A stretch of 64,000 bases of DNA from DAIODI01 sp046349255. Lineage in GTDB: Bacteria > Pseudomonadota > Alphaproteobacteria > Rhizobiales > Aestuariivirgaceae. The position numbers and the translations under genes are program-made. The stretch lies in NCBI GenBank assembly GCA_046349255.1, contig JAXMCR010000005.1:186001-250000 (forward strand). The letters run 5' to 3'. Below, one piece after another: positions 18,098 to 25,668 of the stretch. Positions within the stretch are counted from its first letter, which is position 1. Every line of letters starts with the position of its first letter. The notes under the pieces are model-generated. The model did no database searches. It was not told the DNA's origin and saw only the letters and a list, made by a program, of their open reading frames with translations.

Positions 18098-18664
18098 ATG
18101 AGACTCATTCGCTCCTTCTGCCTCGCAGCAGCATTCGCTGTGTCGCTGCCCACCCTCCTGCCGCACGGCGCAGCGATTGCGGCCGAAGCCGCGGGCCCGG
18201 TCCTCGTCACCGTGGCAGGCGCCGTCGAGAAGGCCAACCGCGGCCCGATGGACCCCTTCGCCGACGGGTTCCTCAACGCGAACAATCACGCGTTCCAGAA
18301 AGCACGGACCTTCACGTTCGCCGACCTCGCCGCCTTACCGCAGGTCGAAATCACAGCGCAGGCGCAGTCGTGGGCGAAGCCGGTCGTGCTGAAGGGCGTG
18401 CGCCTCGCCGACCTCCTCGCGGCGGCAGGTGCGTCGTCCGGCACCGTCACGCTCTACGCGCTCGACAACTACGGCGTAAAACTCGACGCCAAGGACCTGG
18501 CGGCGAAGGACTGGGTGGTGGGGCATAGCGCGGACGGCGTGCCGCTCGCCGTTGGGGGGCGCGGCCCGCTCTGGCTCGCGTACGACACCGCGAAGTCCGG
18601 CCCCGCCTCCAAGGAGGAGGAAGGCCAGTGGGTGTGGGCCGTCTACCTGATCACGGTGGAGTGA
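18098..18664 (+). CDS. periplasmic molybdopterin-fold protein lacking the cofactor cysteine (copy 1)
   Basis: 188 residues with a signal peptide to about 30 (IAAEAAG). The rest matches the sulfite-oxidase-type oxidoreductase molybdopterin-binding fold in miniature: FTFADLAALPQVEI, then the cofactor strand, then KPVVLKGVRLADLLAAAG, then ALDNYGVKLD and GRGPLWLAYDT. In true molybdoenzymes of this fold the cofactor strand has a Cys that ligates Mo; here the stretch is TAQAQSW, with no Cys anywhere in the domain. It may be a pterin-binding or purely structural relative. A paralogue lies at 24.1 kb. ATG 18098 is the start; the frame is open slightly upstream. Confidence 0.78.
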   Translation: MRLIRSFCLAAAFAVSLPTLLPHGAAIAAEAAGPVLVTVAGAVEKANRGPMDPFADGFLNANNHAFQKARTFTFADLAALPQVEITAQAQSWAKPVVLKGVRLADLLAAAGASSGTVTLYALDNYGVKLDAKDLAAKDWVVGHSADGVPLAVGGRGPLWLAYDTAKSGPASKEEEGQWVWAVYLITVE

Positions 18665-18722
18665 TGGACGCGCCCGCCGTTGCGCCCTAGACTCGCTCCA
18701 TCGCAATCGCGCAGGTAACTCC

Positions 18723-19019
18723 ATGTCCTTTCTCAAGCGGCTGTTCGGTTTGGGGAGCGGCGAGCCGGAAAGCGCCGCCGCCGCGCCGAAGACGATTGCG
18801 GAAGCCGAACACAACGGTTTCCGGATTTTCGCCGAGCCCTACAAGGAAGGGGGCCAGTACCAGCTGGCCGGCCGGATCGTGAAGGACGTCGGCGGCGTCA
18901 CGAAGGAGCATCGATTCGTGCGGGCCGACCGCTTCGCGAGCATCGACGAAGCGGCCAATCTGGCGCTCCAGAAGGGCCGGAAGATCATCGACGAGCGCGG
19001 CGACAAGATGTTTGACTGA
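18723..19019 (+). CDS. HlyU-family small protein
   Basis: 98 residues. MSFLKRLFGLG, then NGFRIFAEPYKEGGQYQLAGRI and EHRFVRADRF are characteristic of the HlyU family, named after the Vibrio haemolysin activator. The alphaproteobacterial members keep the amphipathic N-terminus and the small beta-sheet body but lack an obvious helix-turn-helix, so calling it a transcription factor would go too far. It stands alone, 94 bases before the DUF2333 gene. Confidence 0.82.
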   Translation: MSFLKRLFGLGSGEPESAAAAPKTIAEAEHNGFRIFAEPYKEGGQYQLAGRIVKDVGGVTKEHRFVRADRFASIDEAANLALQKGRKIIDERGDKMFD

Positions 19020-19112
19020 GGCCAGGCGCCGCAGGCCGGATTTGAGGTGCGCCCGCCAGCCTGAGCGGCTAATGTCCGGCCCGCAAGAAACGGCCAAGAG
19101 GACGGACAAAGC

Positions 19113-20504
19113 GTGTTTTCCTGGATCGGACGCATGATCGCCGGCCTGTGGCGCTGGTTCATCGGACTGTTCGCCATCCGCGCGCCGGAGCATCAGCGCC
19201 GCGGCAAGGTGCATGCGGCGGGCCGAGCCGGCTGGCGCATCGCCACGATCCTGTTCATCCTCGGCTTCATCGCCTGGAACGTCGACTTCGTGTGGGCCAC
19301 GCTGTGGACCCGCAACTGGTCGCTGAGCTATCCGAAGCAGGTGCTGCAGGAGGCTTCGGCTGGGGTGACGGCGCCTGCAGCGCCGGGGACACCCGCACAG
19401 CCCGTGACGCCCCCGGCGACCACCGCGCCGGCTGCTCCCGCAGCACCCGCCGAGCCTTCGACGCCACCCGCGTCCACCTCGCCGCCGGCGTCCGGTTCAT
19501 CCACACAGAACCAGGCTCCGTCGACCGCGCAGCCGCTCACGTCAGAGACACCCACCGACACCGTCAAGGCGGCGACGGGGCTCGACGTCGCAACGCTCGC
19601 AGCGCCGGGCATGCCGACCGACACGGCGGGCGCCTGCCACAAGTCGAAGCTCGTGGCGATGCAGGCCCACCTCATCGACTTCCTGGTGAACCAGAACCGC
19701 TGGGTTCCCGCGATGCCGCAGTACAAGGCGGGCGTCCTCGGCGTCTGGTCGTGGGAGGATACGCCGTTCTTCGACAACAAGGCCTCGTTCGAGCTTGGCG
19801 TGCTGTCGGCGCTCAGGCGCACCGGCATCGAGCTCACCGACATCCTCGGCCGCACGCGCGGCACGTCCGCCGCCGACGATGACCTGCAGCGGGCGCAGGC
19901 GGCGCTGCAGACGGACGAGCGCACGTGGTACTTCAATCCGTTCGACAAGGATCGCCCGTTCGGCCCGACCACCGCGACGCCGACCTACTACCGGCAGGCG
20001 CTGCGCAACTACCTGGCTTTCAACGATCGCCTCGCCCAGTGCAAGGCGATGTACGACGCGCGGGCCGACAATCTGCAGCAATTCATCGAGCGTGTCGCCG
20101 CCGATATCGGCTCCATGGTCGACATCCTCGGCAAGCGCTCGCAGGGCGAACGCTACGATCCAAAGACGGATGAATTCGTGCCCGGCGAAGGCAACGACCG
20201 CGGCTGGTTCGATTTCCATGCGGACGACCTGTTCATGTACGCGTCCGGCAAGATGTACGCCTATCACGGCCTACTGCAGGGCCTGCGGGCGGACTTCGCG
20301 GGCGTGATCCAGCGCCGTGACCTGGGCGCGGTATGGGACCAGATGGAAGAGCATGTCGCCGAAGCGGCGGCGTTGCAGCCGCTCATCATCTCGAACGGGC
20401 GCGAAGACGGCGTCTTCATGCCCGATCATCTCGCGGTGCTCTCGCAGAAGATGTTGCGCGCCCGGGCCAACATGACGGAAATTCGGGATATCCTCGCGCG
20501 CTAG
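19113..20504 (+). CDS. DUF2333-family membrane-anchored protein
   Basis: 463 residues from GTG 19113 with AAGAGGA upstream. One N-terminal transmembrane helix (WRIATILFILGFIAWNVDFVW) is followed by a Pro/Ala/Thr linker of about 90 residues (PAAPGTPAQPVTPP-type repeats) and a periplasmic DUF2333 domain: HLIDFLVNQNRWVP, GVWSWEDTPFFDNKASFELG, RTWYFNPFDKDRPFG, and a helical C-terminus. The family is uncharacterised and found in alpha- and gammaproteobacteria. The low-complexity linker looks like a spacer across the periplasm. The next gene starts 7 bases after the stop. Confidence 0.83.
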   Translation: MFSWIGRMIAGLWRWFIGLFAIRAPEHQRRGKVHAAGRAGWRIATILFILGFIAWNVDFVWATLWTRNWSLSYPKQVLQEASAGVTAPAAPGTPAQPVTPPATTAPAAPAAPAEPSTPPASTSPPASGSSTQNQAPSTAQPLTSETPTDTVKAATGLDVATLAAPGMPTDTAGACHKSKLVAMQAHLIDFLVNQNRWVPAMPQYKAGVLGVWSWEDTPFFDNKASFELGVLSALRRTGIELTDILGRTRGTSAADDDLQRAQAALQTDERTWYFNPFDKDRPFGPTTATPTYYRQALRNYLAFNDRLAQCKAMYDARADNLQQFIERVAADIGSMVDILGKRSQGERYDPKTDEFVPGEGNDRGWFDFHADDLFMYASGKMYAYHGLLQGLRADFAGVIQRRDLGAVWDQMEEHVAEAAALQPLIISNGREDGVFMPDHLAVLSQKMLRARANMTEIRDILAR

Positions 20505-20511
20505 GAGCGCA

Positions 20512-20808
20512 ATGATGGCACACGCACGATTCTGTTCGCTGATGGCTGCTGCCGCAATTGCGGCAGTCGGCTGGTCTTCCTCCGCTTCAGCGGGAGGAGC
20601 GGGCTTCTGGGTCGACCCCGAGCCGACGATCTGGAAGAAGATCCTCGCCAAACCGGGCGAATACCCCTACCTCGCCTGCAAGCGCGTGTTCGGGCTGGTC
20701 GAAACCTATGCGTGGGCGCAAGGGCCCGGCCGCACCGTCTACTGTCAGGTATCCTATGCCAACGTCTACGCGCCCGGTGAAGTGAAGCAGAACTTCAACA
20801 CCCGCTGA
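20512..20808 (+). CDS. small secreted hypothetical protein
   Basis: 98 residues. Signal peptide to about residue 28 (SSASAGGAGF). The mature part of about 70 residues has two Cys (LACKRVF and TVYCQVS) that could form one disulfide, and a Trp/Tyr-rich core (WVDPEPTIWKK, ETYAWAQGPG). AGGAG overlaps the stop of the DUF2333 gene and sits 5 bases before ATG 20512, so the two are probably co-translated. No recognised family. Confidence 0.65.
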   Translation: MMAHARFCSLMAAAAIAAVGWSSSASAGGAGFWVDPEPTIWKKILAKPGEYPYLACKRVFGLVETYAWAQGPGRTVYCQVSYANVYAPGEVKQNFNTR

Positions 20809-20905
20809 CCCTAGAGTCTTGCCGATTTGTAATTTGACCGTTCTGGACACCGGGTGGACCGTCTGCGCGTCATCCGTCCGCGGGGGATCGCCGATGGAGG
20901 TCTTG

Positions 20906-21280
20906 ATGGGATTGCGTGCGCTTCTTGTCGCCGTGCCGATGCTCGTTCTGGCGAGCGGCCAGCCTCATGCGCAGCTTGCGGCGATCAACAATCAGTGCGC
21001 CCAGGATTTTGCTGCGAACTGCGGCAAGACGAAACCCGACAGCATGGACGCCCTGCGCTGCCTCGAGCGCAACGCAGACCGCCTCACTTCCTCCTGCTCG
21101 AGCGCGGTGCACGTGGCGCGCGCCGACTACAAGCAGATGCGGGCGGCGTGCACGGACGATTTCCTGAAGCTCTGCCCGCACACCCCGGCGCGCGGCGACA
21201 AGGCGCTGAAATGCCTGTCCGACAATGCCGCGCAGCTATCCTCGCCCTGCTCGAAGGCTCTCAAGCACATTCGTTCGTGA
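20906..21280 (+). CDS. secreted cysteine-rich-repeat protein (GLG1-type repeats)
   Basis: 124 residues. A signal peptide (LRALLVAVPMLVLASGQPHA) is followed by two cysteine-rich repeats of the form C-x3-D-x3-C ... L-x-C-L-x2-N-x2-x-L-x2-C: NQCAQDFAANCG ... RCLERNADRLTSSC, then ACTDDFLKLCP ... KCLSDNAAQLSSPC. This is the Golgi-apparatus-protein-1 repeat pattern found in many short alphaproteobacterial secreted proteins; each repeat should hold two disulfides. I favour ATG 20906, with GGAGG 5 bases upstream, over ATG 20894. Function unknown. Confidence 0.75.
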   Translation: MGLRALLVAVPMLVLASGQPHAQLAAINNQCAQDFAANCGKTKPDSMDALRCLERNADRLTSSCSSAVHVARADYKQMRAACTDDFLKLCPHTPARGDKALKCLSDNAAQLSSPCSKALKHIRS

Positions 21281-21287
21281 AGGCCGC

Positions 21288-22466
21288 TCAGCGGCAGGCG
21301 CCGTAGAGCGGTCGGCCGTAGAAGCGGTTCATGATCCAGGTGTTCGCCTGTGACGCTGCCTGCCAGGCTGCCTTGCCGTGGTCGACGCCGCGCATCATCA
21401 GGAGATTGACCTGCTCACCGCGCCCGCACAGGCCCTGCACGTAGGCCTGCGTGACCTTCGGTTCGACCACCGCGTCGCTGTCGCCTTGTGCGATGAAAAG
21501 CGGGGCGGCGATCGGCGCTCGGCCAGCCGAATTGGCTGCGATGGTCTCCGACCACGGCGGCGTCACGGCCGGATTTCGCTTGAGGTAGACGCCGTTGATG
21601 GCCGAAACCGATTGGAGCGCCGCAAGCGCGCTCGACGTGATGTCGACGCAGTCGCGGCCGGCCTGTTCGATCGCCGGCACGTCGTTCGGCTCGATGATGG
21701 ATTGGACCGAGTAGCCGAACAGCTTCGACCACGAGTGCAGCGCGAGCGCGACGAGGATCTTGCCGTCGATCGTCGGCGCGTCGTTGTCGAGGAGACCCGC
21801 AAGGTTGGACGCCGGGGCCGCTGCCGCGATACCGGCGAGTTTCACCTCCGGCGCATACGAAGGCTGGATCTGGCCCGCCCACAGCACCGCCTGCCCGCCC
21901 TGGGAATGGCCCCACAGCGCTGCAAGCGGACCGGCAGCGGCTTCCGGCATCTGGCGCACGGCCCGGATCGAGTCGAGCACGGCGCGCCCTTCGCTCTCGC
22001 CGATCAGGTAGGGGTGGATGCCCGCCGTCCCGAGGCCCGGGTAGTCGGTCGCGACGACCACCGCCCCGTCCGCGACGAACTGCGTGAGCCCGGCGATGGA
22101 ATTGAACGGCGTCTCGCTGAGCGTGGGCGCACACTGGGTGGCGACGCCGGTCGTCGGATGCGCCCATGCGATCACCGGCCGCCCGCCCGGCGGCACGGCG
22201 AACTGCGGCACGATCACCGAGGCGGACACGGCGATCGGCTCGTTCCGCAAGCCGCGCGAACGGTAGAGGATGCGATAGATGTTGGCGCGGTAGATGCCCT
22301 CGACCGGCCACGGCTGTACACGGATGATCGACCCTGGCGGGCCCTCGAGTTCGAGGGCTGAAGCGGCGTAGAACGGCTCCACCGCCATCGCCTGTGGCGA
22401 CGCCGACCAAAGCGACGCGGCCACGAGCGCGAGCGCAGCGAGACGGCGCAAGACGGAAGCAATCAT
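21288..22466 (-). CDS. secretory lipase-family alpha/beta hydrolase
   Basis: 392 residues. Signal peptide to about 28 (SPQAMAVEP). Fold marks: IAWAHPTTGVATQCAPT (oxyanion region), DYPGLGTAG, nucleophile Ser188 in WGHSQGGQAV, acid Asp in AQGDSDAVV and His in GVDHGKAAW. The DYPGLG and WAHPTTG motifs place it in the LIP (secretory triacylglycerol lipase) family. It should act on esters outside the cytoplasm. Transcribed alone; convergent with the cysteine-rich-repeat gene, 7 bases between stops. Confidence 0.87.
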   Translation of the reverse strand: MIASVLRRLAALALVAASLWSASPQAMAVEPFYAASALELEGPPGSIIRVQPWPVEGIYRANIYRILYRSRGLRNEPIAVSASVIVPQFAVPPGGRPVIAWAHPTTGVATQCAPTLSETPFNSIAGLTQFVADGAVVVATDYPGLGTAGIHPYLIGESEGRAVLDSIRAVRQMPEAAAGPLAALWGHSQGGQAVLWAGQIQPSYAPEVKLAGIAAAAPASNLAGLLDNDAPTIDGKILVALALHSWSKLFGYSVQSIIEPNDVPAIEQAGRDCVDITSSALAALQSVSAINGVYLKRNPAVTPPWSETIAANSAGRAPIAAPLFIAQGDSDAVVEPKVTQAYVQGLCGRGEQVNLLMMRGVDHGKAAWQAASQANTWIMNRFYGRPLYGACR

Positions 22467-22547
22467 GACAGGGTCCCCAGGGGCGGATTAGACGTTGGTT
22501 TTCGGCGTCTTAGGCCCTCGGTTCGCGGCATGCAAGGCAACGCCGGA

Positions 22548-23801
22548 TCATGGTTTCCGCGCCAGCCTGTCGTCGAGGGCGAGCACCGCCTTCAGCAACA
22601 CCTGCGCGCCGGCCGCGCACTCCGCCGGTTCGACCTTTTCTTCCTCGTTGTGCGACACGCCGTTCGCGCACGGGCAGAAGATCATTGTGGTCGGTGCGAC
22701 CCTCGCCGTGTAAGCCGCATCGTGGCCTGCGCCGGAGACGATGTCGCGATGCGTGAAGCCGGAGGTCTCCGCGGCGGTACGAACGCAATCGATCAGGGCT
22801 TCGTCGAACTTTACCGGCGGCGAGTTCCAGGTGCACGCTTCCTCGACTTCGATCCCCATCGATGACGCGATCTCCTTCAGCGCCGCGCGCATCGCTGCCT
22901 CCATGCGGTCGAGCTCTTCGGCGTCGGGGCAGCGGATGTCGACGGTGAGGAACACTTCGCCCGGAATCGTGTTGCGGCTGTTCGGCTTGTTTTCGATCAG
23001 GCCCACCGTCGCCAGCCCGCCCTTCGACTGGAGCCCGACGCGATTGACCGCCTCGATGAAGCGCGCCGCGGCGAGCAGCGCGTCGCGCCGCAAGTGCATG
23101 GGCGTCGTGCCGGTGTGCGCATCGCGGCCCCTCAGCGTCACCTCGTACCAGCGCATGCCCTGAACGCCGGTGACGACGCCGATCATCTTGCCTTCCGCCT
23201 CGAGCAGCGGGCCCTGCTCGATGTGCAGCTCGAACATCGCCTGGAACTTCGTCGCCCCGGGCTTCACCGGTCCGGCGTAGCCGATGCGGTCGAGTTCGTC
23301 GCCAAATCGTCGGCCGTCGCGGTCGGCGCGCGAGAGCGCGTAGTCCTCGCTGAAGACCCCGGCATGAACGCCGGACGCCAGCATGGCAGGCGCGAAGCGA
23401 GCGCCTTCCTCGTCCGTCCAGTTGACAATCATCAGCGGGGCGTTGGTCTCGACGCCGGCATCGTTGAGGGTACGCACGACCTCGAGCGCGGCCAGCACGC
23501 CCAGCACGCCATCGAACTTTCCGCCGGTCGGTTGTGTGTCGAGGTGCGAGCCCATCGCGATCGGGAGTGCATTGCGGTCCTTGCCCGGCCGCACGGCGAA
23601 CATCGTGCCGACGCTGTCGACGTGCACGGACAGTCCAGCCGCTTCGCACGCATCGCGGAACCAGTCTCGTACCAGTCGATCCTCGTCGGACAGGGCAAGC
23701 CTGCGGATGCCTCCCTTCGGCGTGCCGCCGAACGTGGCCGTTTCCATGAGCGTCGACCAGAGCCGTTCGCCGTCAATGGTGAGGTTGGTGCCGCGCGCCA
23801 T
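22548..23801 (-). CDS. Zn-dependent M20-family amidohydrolase (allantoate / N-carbamoyl-amino acid hydrolase type)
   Basis: 417 residues. Metal and catalytic motifs in order: GSHLDTQPTGGKFDGVLG (His and Asp ligands), NWTDEEGARF (catalytic and bridging Glu), FELHIEQGPLLE (His ligand) and a C-terminal GVSHNEEE (His ligand). The middle lid domain has GRDAHTGTTPM. This is the AllC/AmaB/HyuC group, which hydrolyses allantoate, ureidoglycine or N-carbamoyl-L-amino acids with release of CO2 and ammonia. The hydantoinase-like genes are 24 kb away, so no functional link is claimed. Confidence 0.88.
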   Translation of the reverse strand: MARGTNLTIDGERLWSTLMETATFGGTPKGGIRRLALSDEDRLVRDWFRDACEAAGLSVHVDSVGTMFAVRPGKDRNALPIAMGSHLDTQPTGGKFDGVLGVLAALEVVRTLNDAGVETNAPLMIVNWTDEEGARFAPAMLASGVHAGVFSEDYALSRADRDGRRFGDELDRIGYAGPVKPGATKFQAMFELHIEQGPLLEAEGKMIGVVTGVQGMRWYEVTLRGRDAHTGTTPMHLRRDALLAAARFIEAVNRVGLQSKGGLATVGLIENKPNSRNTIPGEVFLTVDIRCPDAEELDRMEAAMRAALKEIASSMGIEVEEACTWNSPPVKFDEALIDCVRTAAETSGFTHRDIVSGAGHDAAYTARVAPTTMIFCPCANGVSHNEEEKVEPAECAAGAQVLLKAVLALDDRLARKP

Positions 23802-23852
23802 CGCTTGCGCACTCCTTCGATTCCAGGTCTCGTCCAGGACGAGATGTACAAG

Positions 23853-23884
23853 AAAAAGGGGCGGCCTTCAAAAAAGGCCACCCC
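23853..23884 (-). terminator. intrinsic terminator for the 25.5-24.1 kb unit
   Basis: Read on the minus strand: stem GGGGTGGCCTT / AAGGCCGCCCC (one T/C mismatch), loop TTTTG, then TTTTTCTTG. It lies about 170 bases past the stop of the molybdopterin-fold gene at 24052 and just upstream of the amidohydrolase gene. The rest of 23802-24051 is AT-richer and shows no other clear element. Confidence 0.82.
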
Positions 23885-24051
23885 GTGCTCACAGGGAATA
23901 TGGAGCCGACCGAACGAAAGATTTCCCCTCTCTCGCTTGGTCAAGAATGATACTGCCAGAGTAGACCCCGATACGTCGAGAGCGCCGCCACATTAATTAA
24001 TTCGTGCACTCATAGACTCGCACGCATCAATGTCTTTGCGAGAAGCAATTA

Positions 24052-24588
24052 TCAGTCTTTCACCGTGAGCTTGCGCAACTGCCACGCCGACCATTCGTAA
24101 ACCGCCTCGGACCTGAGCTGTGGCTTTGCATCGAAGGGGAAAAGGATCCACAGCGGCCCCCGGTCGTCAACCGGCAAGTACGCGCCGTCCGCTTTGTAGG
24201 CGATGATGGCGCCGTCGTTCACGGCCTGATCGACCGGGATCGTCGCATGGTAGGCGTTGAGTGCCGTCACCTTCAGCGTTTCGCCGCGTGCTCCGGCGGC
24301 CTCAAGCACCTGTTTCAGGGGTACGCCCTCGTACGTGCGCTTTCCATCCGTCCAGGGCGTATCGGTGGTGATCGTAACCTTCGGCAGCTTCTCGAGCATC
24401 GCGATGTCGAAGTCGGCGCGACCTTGCGCGTTGGTGGTCTTCACGTTCCCATCGAGGCTCAGGACGACGCGCCCGGCAGGTGCCGACAATGCCTGCACGG
24501 CAGCCGGGTCCTGGCCGGCATAGGCTTCCGTCACGCTCCAACCCAGTGTTGCCTGCAAGAAAAGTGCGGCGGCGCGCAGGGCTTCCAT
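24052..24588 (-). CDS. periplasmic molybdopterin-fold protein lacking the cofactor cysteine (copy 2)
   Basis: 178 residues from ATG 24588, chosen because GGGAGA sits about 9 bases upstream and MEALRAAALFLQATLGWSV then gives a plausible signal sequence; ATG-type starts up to 24642 are possible. The body matches copy 1 at 18.1 kb: FDIAMLEKLPKVTI, then TTDTPWTDGKRTYEGVPLKQVLEAAG, ALNAYHATIP and DDRGPLWILFPFD. The Mo-ligating Cys position is again occupied by a non-Cys (TTDTPW). It is the distal gene of a unit with a multi-pass membrane protein, which invites comparison with the periplasmic/membrane pairs of MsrPQ type; that pairing is inference. Confidence 0.77.
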   Translation of the reverse strand: MEALRAAALFLQATLGWSVTEAYAGQDPAAVQALSAPAGRVVLSLDGNVKTTNAQGRADFDIAMLEKLPKVTITTDTPWTDGKRTYEGVPLKQVLEAAGARGETLKVTALNAYHATIPVDQAVNDGAIIAYKADGAYLPVDDRGPLWILFPFDAKPQLRSEAVYEWSAWQLRKLTVKD

Positions 24589-24692
24589 GCTCGATTGTCT
24601 CCCGATCGATTGCGCTGGTGTTGGCGCATCGTTGCAGGACAATCTCAGGTTGTCGATCTGCCGATCGACGGTCGGTCAATGAAGGGTGAACG

Positions 24693-25529
24693 TCAGCCGC
24701 GACGGATGCGAGGCGGGAGGCTCTCCAGGTCCGTCGCGCCCCGATTGGCCCACGCCTGGAGCCCGACGACGCCGACGAACGAAAGCGTCAGCACCAGCGC
24801 ATAGACGGCGAGAAGTGGGGCAAACGGCACAACGTAGTTGAGTTCCTTCACGGTGCCGAACAGGGTCGCGGTCATCCAGGATGCGATCGAAACGGTGGCG
24901 AGCGCCGCCATGCGCGTGCGCTGGGCCGCATCCGTGGCAGCATAAGGCGACCAGCCGCGCACCGGATCCATCCGGTCGAACACGAACCGATGCAGGAACG
25001 CGCCGTTGACCGTCAGCACACTGACGACGGTGATCTTCGCCCAGAGCTTCGGATTGAACAGCGCTTCAGGCTGGCTCACCCAGTAGATCGCGAGGAACGC
25101 GAGACCCGACGTCCAGAGAAGGCCAAGCCCGATTGACACCGTGTGGGCCGCAAACCGGCAAAGCCGTGCCTCGTCGCCGGTCAGTCGACCCACCGACCGG
25201 AGCCGCGAGAAGATGTAGAGATCAAGGAGCAGCGCCACTCCAGCGCCGAGGCCGAAGCCCAGAAGGTGCAGCAGCACGAACGGCGTCTTGACGGCGATCG
25301 AGGGCAATCCGAACGGCAAGGCCATGGAGAGAGCATGTCCCGGGGCTGAAGCAGCCGGAAACGGCTGGGTGAGCCAGGCGGGCCAGAACGTCGCCCTTCC
25401 CCCGTCTGACGGCGCAAGAAGCACGGTGGCCAGCGACAGGGCCGAAATGATGACGACCGTGGACGTGTAGACGGCGGCTTCGTGGCGGCTTCCGGCGCGA
25501 CCACGGCCGGCTTCGTCGATGCTGCTCAT
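24693..25529 (-). CDS. multi-pass membrane protein upstream of molybdopterin-fold gene
   Basis: 278 residues with about six transmembrane helices: VVIISALSLATVLLA, VLLHLLGFGLGAGVALLLDL, VSIGLGLLWTSGLAFLAIYW, ITVVSVLTVNGAFLHRFVF, ALATVSIASWMTATLFG and LLAVYALVLTLSFVGVVGLQ. Intramembrane His residues occur in LLHLLGFGLG and NGAFLHRFVF and could bind haem, which would make it an electron-transfer partner of the next gene; this is a guess. I do not assign a family. The gap to the downstream gene is 104 bases on the same strand. Confidence 0.7.
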   Translation of the reverse strand: MSSIDEAGRGRAGSRHEAAVYTSTVVIISALSLATVLLAPSDGGRATFWPAWLTQPFPAASAPGHALSMALPFGLPSIAVKTPFVLLHLLGFGLGAGVALLLDLYIFSRLRSVGRLTGDEARLCRFAAHTVSIGLGLLWTSGLAFLAIYWVSQPEALFNPKLWAKITVVSVLTVNGAFLHRFVFDRMDPVRGWSPYAATDAAQRTRMAALATVSIASWMTATLFGTVKELNYVVPFAPLLAVYALVLTLSFVGVVGLQAWANRGATDLESLPPRIRRG

Positions 25530-25632
25530 GACCCGTTCCCCCTCGAACGACTGGAGGGGAGTTTCGGGCCGAGCCCCCTAAGGAAGCTCGTCCGGCACTG
25601 CTACAAGTTTCGACGATGCGTTTACGAACGAT

Positions 25633-25659
25633 GGGCGCGGCAAGCAGGCCGCCGCGCCC
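25633..25659 (-). terminator. probable terminator after homospermidine synthase
   Basis: Perfect 9-bp stem GGGCGCGGC / GCCGCGCCC with a 9-base loop, 10 bases past the stop of hss on the minus strand. No T run follows, so it may act with Rho or only stabilise the 3' end. Confidence 0.5.
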
Positions 25660-25668
25660 GAATTCGCT

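Noticed and set aside
22548..23801. Functional link of the M20 amidohydrolase with the hyuAB genes (hydantoin pathway)
   Set aside because: The genes are 22-24 kb apart with unrelated operons between them; hydantoin use would be a guess from names only.
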